Origin: Deltaproteobacteria bacterium
Lineage (GTDB): Bacteria; Desulfobacterota; GWC2-55-46
Length of the DNA: 63,861 bases
Direction: 5' to 3'
Assembly (NCBI GenBank): GCA_020846435.1
Contig: JADLDY010000066.1
Location: 1 to 63,861 of the forward strand
This document shows positions 15,842 to 26,249 of the stretch, piece after piece; positions within the stretch are counted from its first letter, which is position 1; every line of letters starts with the position of its first letter. The position numbers and the translations under genes were made by a program. The notes below the pieces were generated by a model. It searched no databases. It was given only the letters and a program-made list of their open reading frames with translations, and was not told where the DNA came from.

Positions 15842-18379
15842 CTACTCCCCCTTCCTTTTAGCCCTCCTCGTTGGCTCCGCCTCCATGGGGTTGTCAGGCC
15901 AGTGGTGCCTCGGGTAGCGCCCCTTCATCTCCTTTTTAACCATCTCGTAGCTCCTCGCCCAGAAGCCCGCGAGGTCGTCTGTCACCTGCAAGGGACGCCC
16001 AGCTGGAGAGAGCAGATGTATGACGAGCGGGACCTTGCCACCCGCTATTGACGGGGTCCTGGCCAGGCCGAACATCTCCTGAAGGCGCACGGCAAGAGCA
16101 GGCTTATCCCCGCCGTAATCGACGGGCACGCGCGTTCCGGTCGGCACGGCGATATGCGTCGGTGCGAGATCATCGAGCGCCTTTCTCTGCTCCCGGCTCA
16201 GAAGGCTCGAAAGGGCGGCCCTCAGGTCGACCTTTTTCAAATGCTCGAGACGGGTCATCCCTTCGACGAACGGGCCGAGCCATTCATCTAACTTCTCGAG
16301 CAGAAAGTCATCGGTGAGAGCCGGGAACGAAACGCCTGTCAGGGCACTCAGGCGGCTTAAAAAGTTGACCCTCTCACGAAAACTCTCTGTTGCCCTGTCC
16401 CAGGGAAGGGCCTTGAGGCCGCTCTTCCTTACCCCGTGGATAAAGGCGGCGAGCACTTTTTCAGGAGGAGGGTCAGCGAGCCTGCCCTCAAAGAGCGTGA
16501 GGCTCCAGAGTTTCCTGAGCCTCAAGGCGGCAACCCCCTTTATCGATTCGTCCCATTCGACTTTTTCGGCTTCTTCGATATCTGCCGCAAAGTCCCTTTC
16601 AACTTCAGCCTCTTCAACAGGCGCGGCGATAAATACGCGGCAGTCCCTGTCAGAGCCGTCGAGGCTTGCCGCCACTATGTACTCGCTCTGGCCGAGCGGG
16701 TCAGGCCCCCTGAAGTACGCGCCAGAGCCGCTGGCAAGCAGGAACTTCCCAACAGAGCCTTCCCTCTTTTTTCCTATCCTGTCAGGGTACGCGAGCGCAA
16801 GCAGCATACCTGACATATCAACGTCGACCGGCTCGTTTTTTATGTTGAGCCGCTTTTCGATCTGCCTTGCCGAGGCTCTCACCCTCTCGACAACAGCCCT
16901 GTCCATCATGAAGCCCGAATGACCGCGCCCCGCGACTGCCTCTATCCTCGGCCTTATGTCAGAGCTCTTTTCATCGGGCCCGGCCTTGAATATGTCCCTC
17001 TCTTCAAGGAGGGCGGCGATGACGCACGCGAGAGAGCCGAAACCAAGCTCCTTCCCCTTTACCACCATGTGGCCGAGGCGGGGATGAAGCGGAAGCCTCG
17101 CCACCTGACGGCCGTGCTCTGTCGCGCGGCCGTTCGCGTCTGCTGCGCCAAGGCGCCTGAGCACGTCCATCGCCTGCTCGAACGAGGCGGATGGCGGCGC
17201 GTCCAGCCACCTGAGGCTCCCCCTGTCAGCGCCCCAGACAGCGAGGTCGAGCGCGAGAGAGGCGAGGTCAGCCTCGAGTATCTCCGGCGTCCCCTTGTCC
17301 CTGAGACCGTTCTGCTCAGACAGAGTCCACAGGCGCAAGCAAACGCCCGGCTCTGTCCTGCCTGCCCTGCCCTTTCTCTGCTCGGCGGAGTCTTTCGTGA
17401 CCCTTATAGTCTCGAGGCTCCCCATGCCGGTTGATGGATTGAAGCGCGGCACGCGCTTCAATCCTCCGTCAACAACGACGCGCACGCCGCCTATCGTAAG
17501 GCTCGTCTCCGCGATGGAGGTCGCGAGCACGACCTTTCTCCTGCCAGTGGGAGCTGGCCTTATGGCCGCGTCCTGAGCGTCCCTTGAAAGCTCTCCGTAA
17601 AGACAGAAGACCTCCACGTTCTCAGGGAGCGTCTTCTCCCTCAGGCGCGCCTCTACCCGCCTTATCTCGGAGCTTCCGGGAAGAAAGACGAGGATCGAGC
17701 CGCTCTCGTCCTTCAGGTTAGAGAGCACAGCGCCAGCGACCGAGGATATGAACGACGGGCCTGTCATGCTCTCAGGCCTCACGCTTACCGGCCTCTCTTC
17801 AGCCATGTACCTGACCTCGACAGGGTAGGCCCTTCCCTCGCTTTTTATGACGGGCGCGCCTCCAAGCAGGGAAGAGACCTCCTCGCCGTCAAGGGTCGCA
17901 GACATGACAAGAAGCCTCAAATCGTCCCTTAAATGCGACCTCGACTCAATGCACAGAGCGAGCCCCAGGTCAGCGTGAAGGCTCCTCTCGTGGAACTCGT
18001 CGAATATGACGCAGGCGGCGTTCTCCAGCGCAGGGTCGTCCTGCAGATATCTCGTAAGTATGCCTTCGGTCACGACTTCTATTTTCGTACCAGGGCCGAC
18101 ACGGCTGTCAAAACGCGTGCGAAAGCCGACCGTGCCTCCGGCCTCTTCCCCTAAAAGGCTCGCCATCCTCATGGCCGAGGCCCGGGCCGCGAGCCTTCTC
18201 GGCTCAAGCATTATTATCCTGCGGCCCTCAAGCCACGGCTCATCAAGCAGCGCGAGCGGGATTATCGTCGTCTTTCCCGCGCCAGGCGGGGCCTGGACAA
18301 CGGCGCGCCTGTCTTGTGAAAGCGCGCGGACTATGTCCGGGATGACCTCTTCTATCGGAAGGCCTGTCTTTAAAAGCAT
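15842..18379 (-). CDS. hrpB: ATP-dependent helicase HrpB
   Basis: 845 residues, the usual HrpB size. DEAH/RHA-type helicase: Walker A APPGAGKTT near 29-37, motif II DEFH in IFDEFHERS, motif III SATLDG and motif VI QRKGRAGR, then HA2 and the HrpB C-terminal domain ending RHHWPDNPMEAEPTRRAKRK. The HrpB C-domain separates it from HrpA. Physiological role is poorly defined (RNA/DNA remodelling). Directly followed downstream by repeat copy B. Confidence 0.95.
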   Translation of the reverse strand: MLLKTGLPIEEVIPDIVRALSQDRRAVVQAPPGAGKTTIIPLALLDEPWLEGRRIIMLEPRRLAARASAMRMASLLGEEAGGTVGFRTRFDSRVGPGTKIEVVTEGILTRYLQDDPALENAACVIFDEFHERSLHADLGLALCIESRSHLRDDLRLLVMSATLDGEEVSSLLGGAPVIKSEGRAYPVEVRYMAEERPVSVRPESMTGPSFISSVAGAVLSNLKDESGSILVFLPGSSEIRRVEARLREKTLPENVEVFCLYGELSRDAQDAAIRPAPTGRRKVVLATSIAETSLTIGGVRVVVDGGLKRVPRFNPSTGMGSLETIRVTKDSAEQRKGRAGRTEPGVCLRLWTLSEQNGLRDKGTPEILEADLASLALDLAVWGADRGSLRWLDAPPSASFEQAMDVLRRLGAADANGRATEHGRQVARLPLHPRLGHMVVKGKELGFGSLACVIAALLEERDIFKAGPDEKSSDIRPRIEAVAGRGHSGFMMDRAVVERVRASARQIEKRLNIKNEPVDVDMSGMLLALAYPDRIGKKREGSVGKFLLASGSGAYFRGPDPLGQSEYIVAASLDGSDRDCRVFIAAPVEEAEVERDFAADIEEAEKVEWDESIKGVAALRLRKLWSLTLFEGRLADPPPEKVLAAFIHGVRKSGLKALPWDRATESFRERVNFLSRLSALTGVSFPALTDDFLLEKLDEWLGPFVEGMTRLEHLKKVDLRAALSSLLSREQRKALDDLAPTHIAVPTGTRVPVDYGGDKPALAVRLQEMFGLARTPSIAGGKVPLVIHLLSPAGRPLQVTDDLAGFWARSYEMVKKEMKGRYPRHHWPDNPMEAEPTRRAKRKGE

Positions 18380-18484
18380 GCGGCTATGATAGCAGATGAA
18401 AGGGGAAAATTCGACAGGCTGTGTCTGTGCACCTTCTACCTGAAAGTAAATTTATTTTTCTATACCTCAACGCATTCGTTGCGT

Positions 18485-18961
18485 TCAGTTTTGATGGTTT
18501 TTCACGCCAAATATACTAAAATATTCAATTAGCATTCTGTCAGCCTCACTTAATTTTCTGATAGCCTCTGCGCTGCCTTTCTTTTCCAAGAAAAAATCTT
18601 GAACCTTGTTGATAAACAAACGATCCCCATCCAGACGGCTTGTAAATTGATACTGATTTCCCGAATCGCTTAATGCGTTTAGATTTCGAAGCAGAATGTT
18701 AATTGGTCCTTCGAAGATATCTATATTTCTAATTTCGCGTATAGCTATGATAAGGACGCCGTCAATCCAGCCGGTATCACCGGGAATAATCCTTTTGTCA
18801 ATGGCGTGAAAGTGGCCCAATGCGCCCAGCAGGCAATATCTTCGTCCATCCTGGTCAACAAAACAGTTCTTTCCTACCGTCGGAGTTAATTGCTTGCCTG
18901 CTGTTTTCTCATAAAACGCCCTTACCTGCTCCCTATCGGATGAATTAAATTTTCGGGACAT
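18485..18961 (-). CDS. Unknown protein paired with the HARE-HTH gene
   Basis: 158 residues, no family recognised. Mixed alpha/beta, with conserved-looking blocks CFVDQDGRRYCLLGALGH and GWIDGVLIIAIREIR, and acidic residues scattered (GDTGWID, DGDRLF). Codon use and base composition are AT-richer than the flanking hrpB and groEL genes, suggesting acquisition. It starts 12 nt after the HARE-HTH stop, with AGGGGG 8 nt before its ATG, so the two form a transcription unit. The layout (small DNA-binding protein first, small unknown protein second) is that of regulator/effector pairs such as toxin-antitoxin modules; this is inference only. Confidence 0.7.
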   Translation of the reverse strand: MSRKFNSSDREQVRAFYEKTAGKQLTPTVGKNCFVDQDGRRYCLLGALGHFHAIDKRIIPGDTGWIDGVLIIAIREIRNIDIFEGPINILLRNLNALSDSGNQYQFTSRLDGDRLFINKVQDFFLEKKGSAEAIRKLSEADRMLIEYFSIFGVKNHQN

Positions 18962-18973
18962 TTTACTATCCCC

Positions 18974-19450
18974 CTATTTAAGGTCATCTAACTTGCTTAA
19001 CTGATTAGCGAGCCCAGCCCTGATTGCTGGTGCGAGATCAATCAAACCTCTTTTTAAAATACAAATTGCCGTAGCGTCAAAACCATCTGCAATTTTGGCT
19101 TGAGTGGCAAGTTGAATTTTTTCAAACAGGCCTTCTGAAATTTTTAAAGATATGGTCCTTTGACTATCAAATGAACTCGATTTTTCAATTGGCTGCAAGT
19201 TATCGTTTTTCTTATCCCAAGCTGGCAGGCCTATAAAACGACCGGCTTTAGTTAAAATAAGCCTGAGTTCCGGCTTATTGTAAATGCCTTCTCTGATATT
19301 TTTATCGATTGTTGATTTATGAGAAAAAATCGGGTCTCTTGCAGTGCTTGTAACCATCCCCCTATCCAATGCCCGCTTAGCAATCTCTTGCGAAGTCAAC
19401 GGTGCACCTTCTTCCTTTAACAACAATTCAGCGGCCTCCTGTATACGCAT
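18974..19450 (-). CDS. HARE-HTH winged-helix protein with RHH-like C-terminal segment
   Basis: 158 residues from the ATG at 19450, chosen because GGGAGG lies 6 nt upstream (the ATG at 19456 directly abuts it). Residues about 1-75 match the HARE-HTH (HB1/ASXL/restriction-endonuclease HTH) domain: AELLLKEEGAPLTSQEIAKR, then SHKSTIDKNIREGI and LTKAGRFIGLPAW. Residues about 95-150 (RTISLKISEGLFEKIQLATQ, then ILKRGLIDLAPAI) look like a ribbon-helix-helix fold. Both halves imply DNA binding. HARE-HTH domains occur in restriction endonucleases, methylase-linked and chromatin-type proteins and in RNA polymerase delta. AT-rich relative to neighbours. Confidence 0.75.
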   Translation of the reverse strand: MRIQEAAELLLKEEGAPLTSQEIAKRALDRGMVTSTARDPIFSHKSTIDKNIREGIYNKPELRLILTKAGRFIGLPAWDKKNDNLQPIEKSSSFDSQRTISLKISEGLFEKIQLATQAKIADGFDATAICILKRGLIDLAPAIRAGLANQLSKLDDLK

Positions 19451-19522
19451 ATCCATCCTCCCATCCAGTTTTAATTAGGATAACAGGATGAGGATGCATT
19501 GTCAACTTCAATTTTAACTACT

Positions 19523-19551
19523 AAAAAAAAAGGGCGGCCCATGGCCGCCCC
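19523..19551 (-). terminator. Intrinsic terminator of groESL
   Basis: Minus-strand hairpin GGGCGGCC-AT-GGGCCGCCC followed by nine T, 35 nt after the groEL stop codon. Confidence 0.9.
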
Positions 19552-19585
19552 TCTTGAATCAATCTCCCAGCTTCGGGAGGAGATA

Positions 19586-21253
<1,668 letters not shown>

Positions 21254-21294
21254 TTATGTATAAATGGGATTGTTTTTAAAGGTTGCCTTCTCTA

Positions 21295-21582
21295 TTACTT
21301 CTCGAGGACGCCGAGGATGTCTTCTTCCCTCATTATAAGGAGGTCTTCTCCGTCGACCTTTATCTCGGTGCCGGCGTACTTGCTGAAGATGACGGTATCG
21401 TTGACCTTGACGGCCATGGCTTCGAGCTTGCCGTCCTCTTTCTTGCCGGGTCCTACGGCTATGACCTTGCCTTCAGCCGGGGTCTCTTTGGCGCTGTCGG
21501 GGATTATTATGCCACCCTTGGTCTTTTCCTTTTCCTCAAGCCTTTTGACTATGACGCGGTCGTGAAGCGGTCTGATCTTCAT
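21295..21582 (-). CDS. groES: Co-chaperonin GroES (10 kDa)
   Basis: 95 residues, normal length. Starts [20 protein letters not shown]; contains the mobile loop region [20 protein letters not shown] that contacts GroEL, and the roof loop. First gene of the groESL operon. A sigma-70 promoter at 21658-21686 preceded by a CIRCE operator drives it, with a leader of about 70 nt. Confidence 0.98.
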   Translation of the reverse strand: MKIRPLHDRVIVKRLEEKEKTKGGIIIPDSAKETPAEGKVIAVGPGKKEDGKLEAMAVKVNDTVIFSKYAGTEIKVDGEDLLIMREEDILGVLEK

Positions 21583-21657
21583 CCTTTGATTCTCCTCCTT
21601 GAAATTATATTTTTACTTTTTGCTGGTTTTTATGGAAACCGGCTGCTTTGTGCTCTA

Positions 21658-21686
21658 AATATATGGCCCCATCGAGGGTTTGTCAA
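21658..21686 (-). promoter_or_regulatory. Sigma-70 promoter of groESL
   Basis: On the minus strand: TTGACA (21681-21686), 17-nt spacer, TATATT (21658-21663). The -35 box starts one base after the CIRCE arm, so bound HrcA would cover it. Confidence 0.85.
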
Positions 21687-21725
21687 GGTATTTTGGCACT
21701 CTTTTTTGTCGAGTGCCAAAATACC
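21687..21725. promoter_or_regulatory. CIRCE operator (HrcA binding site)
   Basis: Perfect inverted repeat with TTGGCACTC and GAGTGCCAA separated by 9 nt, as in the CIRCE consensus TTAGCACTC-N9-GAGTGCTAA. The symmetry extends outward to 15 bp per arm (GGTATTTTGGCACTC and its complement). Implies HrcA repression relieved on heat stress; hrcA itself is not in the window. Confidence 0.95.
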
Positions 21726-21797
21726 GGTAACAGAGCCGTTTCAGGCCTGAGCGGCATCCGGAGCCTCATACCGGAGTTTATTGCTTAAAGAAATAGT

Positions 21798-21826
21798 TTG
21801 ACACAATGGCGCAAGTGAGATATTGT
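21798..21826 (+). promoter_or_regulatory. Sigma-70 promoter of the cold-shock gene
   Basis: TTGACA (21798-21803), 17-nt spacer, TATTGT (21821-21826). Gives a 5' leader of nearly 100 nt, typical in length for cold-shock genes whose mRNA leader responds to temperature; the gap 21583-21930 otherwise holds only CIRCE and the groES promoter. Confidence 0.75.
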
Positions 21827-21930
21827 AACTGACAGTAAGTAGTTGCAGGGATTGTTCTGGAGTAAGCTTTAGCTTGCAGTACAGGACCTCAATGGCACTT
21901 ATGAATTTGAGAGAAAGGAGGTCCTGAAAA

Positions 21931-22131
21931 ATGGCAAAAGGAAAAGTGAAGTGGTTCAATGAGTCGAAGGGATTTGGCTTCATTGAAAGGGAATCCGGTG
22001 AGGACGTTTTCGTTCATTACACCTCTATCCAGGGTGATGGCTTCAAGACCCTGAAGGAAGGTCAGGCTGTGGAGTTCGACATAGCCAATGACGCGAAAGG
22101 TTCCAAGGCCGTAAACGTGATCCCCCAGTAA
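21931..22131 (+). CDS. csp: Cold-shock protein (CspA family)
   Basis: 66 residues, a single cold-shock domain. RNP1 KGFGFIE and RNP2 VFVHYTSI motifs are intact. Binds single-stranded RNA/DNA and melts RNA structure. The ATG is preceded by AAAGGAGGT at 8 nt, a very strong ribosome site, and followed by its own terminator, so it is a single-gene, highly expressed unit. Confidence 0.97.
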   Translation: MAKGKVKWFNESKGFGFIERESGEDVFVHYTSIQGDGFKTLKEGQAVEFDIANDAKGSKAVNVIPQ

Positions 22132-22150
22132 TTTAGGGACTCGCAAAAAC

Positions 22151-22185
22151 AAAAGCCCCCACGCAAGTGGGGGCTTTTTTTATTT
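22151..22185 (+). terminator. Intrinsic terminator of the cold-shock gene
   Basis: Hairpin AAAGCCCCCAC-GCAA-GTGGGGGCTTT continuing into TTTTTATTT, 20 nt after the stop codon. Confidence 0.92.
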
Positions 22186-22265
22186 CAAATTCTCCGCCAA
22201 ATCAAGCCAGTCTCTCCATTTCGCTTTTCAATCCAGCAGTTACCCTTGTCCGGCTATATTTCCTG

Positions 22266-22294
22266 TTGCCTGAAAACCCATTTTTCTGTATAAT
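22266..22294 (+). promoter_or_regulatory. Sigma-70 promoter upstream of the 187-residue protein gene
   Basis: TTGCCT (22266-22271), 17-nt spacer, TATAAT (22289-22294). Confidence 0.7.
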
Positions 22295-22369
22295 TAATAT
22301 AACAATTGTAACCAGCCGGGCCTCAGCCGAGGGGAGGCTCTCAGGAGACGACAGCAGGGGGAGGAGCCT

Positions 22370-22933
22370 ATGGTCACGGATATAAAGCCCATCGAGCACT
22401 TCAAGGAACTTGTCTCAGAGGCCATGCGCCGCCAGAAGGTCGAAACAGACTCCATGGCCGAATACTACCTCTCCAGTTTGCTTGCCAGCTTCGCCACGAC
22501 GGAAAAATCAATAGACGAGCCTCTTGCCATCGCCTACCTAAAGGCGCTCGGCTCGGCAAGGGATGTCCAGCTCCGCCAGATGCGCGCGATAGGCGACATC
22601 TCTCTTTTTACCTCGGGCTTTTTCTCAGACAGCCTCAAAAGAAAGATAGTGGACATCGACTACTACATGGCCATGGGCTCGTCCTGCTACGCCTTTGTCG
22701 CCTCAACAGACAAAAATAAAGAAACAAGACGCCTTTTCAGCGAACTTGCCGCCAGGTTCCCGGCCTTTGTAGATGTGTTGAGCGAGGTGAGCGAGAGGAG
22801 CGCCCTCACCTCGGCGACCGACATCCTGCGCATATACGAAAGATGGCTTCGCACGAAGAGCGCGATAGCTGAAAAGAAGCTCCGCGACATTGGCATAGAG
22901 CCTTATGAAGTGGGCACGAAACCGGTGCACTGA
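22370..22933 (+). CDS. Conserved-looking helical protein of unknown function
   Basis: 187 residues, no family assigned. Predicted mostly alpha-helical and soluble, without signal peptide or membrane segment. Reads as an orderly coding sequence with strong codon bias matching its neighbours. Notable stretches: VETDSMAEYYLSSLLASFAT, DVQLRQMRAIGDISLFTSGF and VDIDYYMAMGSSCYAFVAST. ATG is preceded by GGGAGGAGCCT. It has its own sigma-70 promoter and stands alone between csp and the UvrA-family gene. Confidence 0.75.
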   Translation: MVTDIKPIEHFKELVSEAMRRQKVETDSMAEYYLSSLLASFATTEKSIDEPLAIAYLKALGSARDVQLRQMRAIGDISLFTSGFFSDSLKRKIVDIDYYMAMGSSCYAFVASTDKNKETRRLFSELAARFPAFVDVLSEVSERSALTSATDILRIYERWLRTKSAIAEKKLRDIGIEPYEVGTKPVH

Positions 22934-23172
22934 GTACCGTGGCCGTTGTTCATGACCGGAAAAAATAAATTTTAAGCCCTTTTCATGAAGCACGGCCATG
23001 TATTTTTTCAGGCTGCCTCAGAGAGGCAGACTAAAACCCGCTGCTTTTTCCCACCTGTTATTTTCTTCATGGCCACGGAACACGAACACGGCCCCACCTC
23101 TTTTTTCTGGCCCGCGATACGCCTTTAGGCTATAATTTACAGTTACCATTTCGCTTGAGGCGCGCTCATACC

Positions 23173-25980
23173 ATGTCCAGAAAAAAAACCAACAAGGCAA
23201 CCCCTTTGCCCTTTGAGATGCCTGCCCCCTCCGACAGGGACGAGCTCGTAATAGAGGGGCTCAGGCAGAACAACCTCAGGAACATCTCTCTTCGCATCCC
23301 GCACAACGCGATAACGGCCATCGTCGGGCCGAGCGGGTCAGGCAAATCCTCGCTTGCCTTTGACACCCTCTTTGCCGAAGGGAGATGGCGTTTCATAGAG
23401 TCGCTTTCGACCTACACCCGTTTATTCCTCGAGCGCATGGACAGGCCCGACGTCGACACGATAAGGAACATACGCCCGGCAATCGCCGTCGAGCAGAAAA
23501 ACCCGGTGAGAGCTTCCCGCTCGACAGTGGGCACAACGACCGAGCTGAACGACTACCTGCGCCTCCTTTTCGCCAGAGTCGGCAAGCTCCACTGCCATGA
23601 GTGCGGCCAGCCGGTCGAGGCTACAAGCCCTGTTGCCGCCGCTGAGGCCGTCATCAACAGATACGAGGCAGAGGCCGTACACATAGGCTTTGACATTAAC
23701 GTCAGGGGAAAGACGGCGCTGGAAGCGGCCTCTAACCTCCTCAAAAAAGGCTTTGTCCGCATACTCTTGTCAGGCAGTATAATCGACATCTCTGAGGCCG
23801 CGCCTGAAATCCTGCCAGACACAATAGGCGTCGTCGCCGACAGGCTCGTCGTTAAAGAAGCTCAGAGACAAAGGCTCACCGAGGCGTTGGAAGCGGCCTT
23901 TGACCAGGGAGGCGGCCTTGCCTGGGTCTTTGTCCCTGACAAAGGGATAGAGACATTTTCACGGGAGGCAAGGTGCCCGGGATGCAACGCAAAAGCCGAG
24001 AGGCCTACGCCCATATCCCTCTCCTTCAACCACCCGGTCGGCGCGTGCCCCGAGTGTAAGGGCTTCGGCAATGTCCTCCGGTACGACGAGTTCAAGGTCA
24101 TTCCCGACAAGAGCCTCTCACTGAGGCAGGGCGCTATAGAGCCCTGGACAAAGCCTTCCTACAGGTGGTGGGAAGAGGAGATAGAGAAGTACGCTCCCCA
24201 TTACGGCATAGACCTGGACAAGCCCTTTGAGAGGCTCTCGGCAAAAGAAAAAAAGCTCGTCTTCGAAGGCTCAGCCGACTTCGAAGGGATAGACCAGTTC
24301 TTCGATTACCTCGAATCCAAGAAGTACAAGCTCCATATAAAGGTCTTCAGCTCCCGCTACAAGGGGCAGGTAAAATGCGTATCCTGTGGCGGGACAAGGC
24401 TCAAAAAACAGGCTCTCTCAGTGACGATAGGCGCCCTTAACATAGCCGAAGCAGGGCGCATGACGATAAAAGAGGCAAAGGACTTTTTCTCATCCCTCAC
24501 GCTCTCGCCCTTTGAAAAGTCCGTCTCCGAAGAGGTGTTGCGGCAGGTCAACGCCAAGCTCGACTTCCTCGTACAGACCGGCCTCGGCTACATAACGCTC
24601 GACAGGCTCACCAAGACCCTCTCCGGCGGGGAGGCGCAGAGGGTGACTATCGCCACCCAGCTCGCCAGCGCCCTGTGCGGGGTCATGTACATCCTCGACG
24701 AGCCGTCCATCGGGCTCCATCCCGTTGACATCGACATGCTCAACAGCCAGTTGAAGCGCCTCTCCTCCATGGGCAACACGGTCGTCACAGTCGAGCACGA
24801 TTCCTCGATGATAGCCAGGTCAGATTACATCGTCGAGATGGGGCCGGGCTCAGGCGGAAGGGGCGGCAAGGTCGTCTGGTCAGGCCCGACAGATGAGTTC
24901 ATGAAGAGCGCCCGGACGCTTACCGCCGACTATCTGACAGGCCGCCAGGAGATACACGTACCCAGATGGAGGAGGGGCGGCTCAGGCAGGCATATCACTA
25001 TAAAAGGCGCCTCCGGCAACAACCTCAAGGATGTAGACCTCAAAGTCCCCTTGAAGACAATGACCTGCGTGACAGGGGTCTCAGGTTCCGGCAAGTCTAC
25101 CCTCATAGTCGACACCCTCTACAACATTCTGGCCGCCCACTTCGGGGAAAAATGCGAGAGCGCCCTGCCCTTCAATTCAATAAAGGGGCTCGGCGACATA
25201 TCCGGCATCAAGCTCATTGACCAGGGGCCCATCGGCAGGACCCCGAGGTCAAACCCCCTTACCTACATCGGCGGCTTCGACGACATAAGGAAGCTCTTCG
25301 CCTCTCTTACCTCGGCGAGGCTCATGGGCCTCACCCCGGGCGATTTTTCCTTTAATGTGCCGGGCGGCAGATGCGAAGCCTGCAAGGGCGAAGGGGCCGA
25401 ACAGCTTGAGATGTACTTTTTGCCCGATGTTTTCGTGAAATGCGCGGTATGCAGCGGGAAGAGATACAAAAACCATGTGCTCGAGGTCAAATACCGTGGC
25501 AAGAGCATATACGACACGCTCAACATGACCTTTGAGGAGGGCCTGAGGCTCTTCCCGAACGAGCGCGACCTCCAGAAGAGGTTCACCGTATTAAAGGATG
25601 TCGGCCTCGGCTACCTGAAGCTCGGCCAGTCAGCCACGACATTGTCCGGCGGAGAAGCGCAGAGGCTCAAGATCGCCAGGGAGCTCATGGACGGCTCAGA
25701 CGCGGAGGTCCTCTACATCCTCGACGAGCCGACAACGGGCCTCCACATGGACGACGTCAAAAAGCTCCTCTCCGTGCTCGGCCGTCTCGTCGACTCCGGC
25801 AACACGGTCCTCATGATAGAGCACAACCTCGATTGCGTGAAGACCGCCGACCATGTCATAGACCTGGGCCCGGGCGGCGGGGCCGAAGGAGGCGAAATCG
25901 TCGTGACCGGCACGCCGGAAGATGTGGCGAAAAACCCCGAAAGCCTCACCGGAAAATACCTCAAGAAAGTCCTCCATTAG
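23173..25980 (+). CDS. uvrA: Excinuclease ABC subunit A family protein (UvrA or paralog)
   Basis: 935 residues, close to the usual 930-950. Two ABC ATPase modules are seen: Walker A GPSGSGKSSLAF near 52-63 and GVSGSGKSTLIV near 635-646, with signatures TLSGGEAQRV and TLSGGEAQRL each followed by LDEPSIGLH/LDEPTTGLH. Zinc-module cysteine pairs appear around CPGCN/CPECKG, CVSCGG, CEACKG and CAVCSG. UvrA loads UvrB at DNA lesions in nucleotide excision repair. The N-terminal segment (FIESLSTYTRLFLERM, AIAVEQKNPVRASRSTVG) departs from canonical UvrA, so this may be a second paralog. ATG at 23173 is chosen over the TTG at 23155. Confidence 0.88.
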   Translation: MSRKKTNKATPLPFEMPAPSDRDELVIEGLRQNNLRNISLRIPHNAITAIVGPSGSGKSSLAFDTLFAEGRWRFIESLSTYTRLFLERMDRPDVDTIRNIRPAIAVEQKNPVRASRSTVGTTTELNDYLRLLFARVGKLHCHECGQPVEATSPVAAAEAVINRYEAEAVHIGFDINVRGKTALEAASNLLKKGFVRILLSGSIIDISEAAPEILPDTIGVVADRLVVKEAQRQRLTEALEAAFDQGGGLAWVFVPDKGIETFSREARCPGCNAKAERPTPISLSFNHPVGACPECKGFGNVLRYDEFKVIPDKSLSLRQGAIEPWTKPSYRWWEEEIEKYAPHYGIDLDKPFERLSAKEKKLVFEGSADFEGIDQFFDYLESKKYKLHIKVFSSRYKGQVKCVSCGGTRLKKQALSVTIGALNIAEAGRMTIKEAKDFFSSLTLSPFEKSVSEEVLRQVNAKLDFLVQTGLGYITLDRLTKTLSGGEAQRVTIATQLASALCGVMYILDEPSIGLHPVDIDMLNSQLKRLSSMGNTVVTVEHDSSMIARSDYIVEMGPGSGGRGGKVVWSGPTDEFMKSARTLTADYLTGRQEIHVPRWRRGGSGRHITIKGASGNNLKDVDLKVPLKTMTCVTGVSGSGKSTLIVDTLYNILAAHFGEKCESALPFNSIKGLGDISGIKLIDQGPIGRTPRSNPLTYIGGFDDIRKLFASLTSARLMGLTPGDFSFNVPGGRCEACKGEGAEQLEMYFLPDVFVKCAVCSGKRYKNHVLEVKYRGKSIYDTLNMTFEEGLRLFPNERDLQKRFTVLKDVGLGYLKLGQSATTLSGGEAQRLKIARELMDGSDAEVLYILDEPTTGLHMDDVKKLLSVLGRLVDSGNTVLMIEHNLDCVKTADHVIDLGPGGGAEGGEIVVTGTPEDVAKNPESLTGKYLKKVLH

Positions 25981-26184
25981 TCCGATAAAACTCTAAGCGC
26001 GACAAAACAGCCCGGGTCTTGAAGAGGTGCTTTTACTCACATACAGTACCTTGCCGCGCGACTATAATGACCCCGAGGACAAGGGCTGACTGCGCGTCAG
26101 CCGCGGCGCGGCAACTACTTGATTTACAAAGCAAAGCGCCCCTGCCAAAGGGGCTTCCAGGAGGTGTGCCCGGCGGGTATTTCC

Positions 26185-26213
26185 TTGACAGTGGACTGGT
26201 GGACAGGTAATAT
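26185..26213 (+). promoter_or_regulatory. Sigma-70 promoter of the B12-radical SAM gene
   Basis: TTGACA (26185-26190), 17-nt spacer, TAATAT (26208-26213). The expected transcription start is near 26220, which lies after the GTG at 26214 and so rules that codon out as the translation start. The rest of the gap 25981-26249 shows only a small GC hairpin at about 26139-26155. Confidence 0.8.
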
Positions 26214-26249
26214 GTGACCCACCCCAGTGTAAAGGACTTTAAACCCCTG

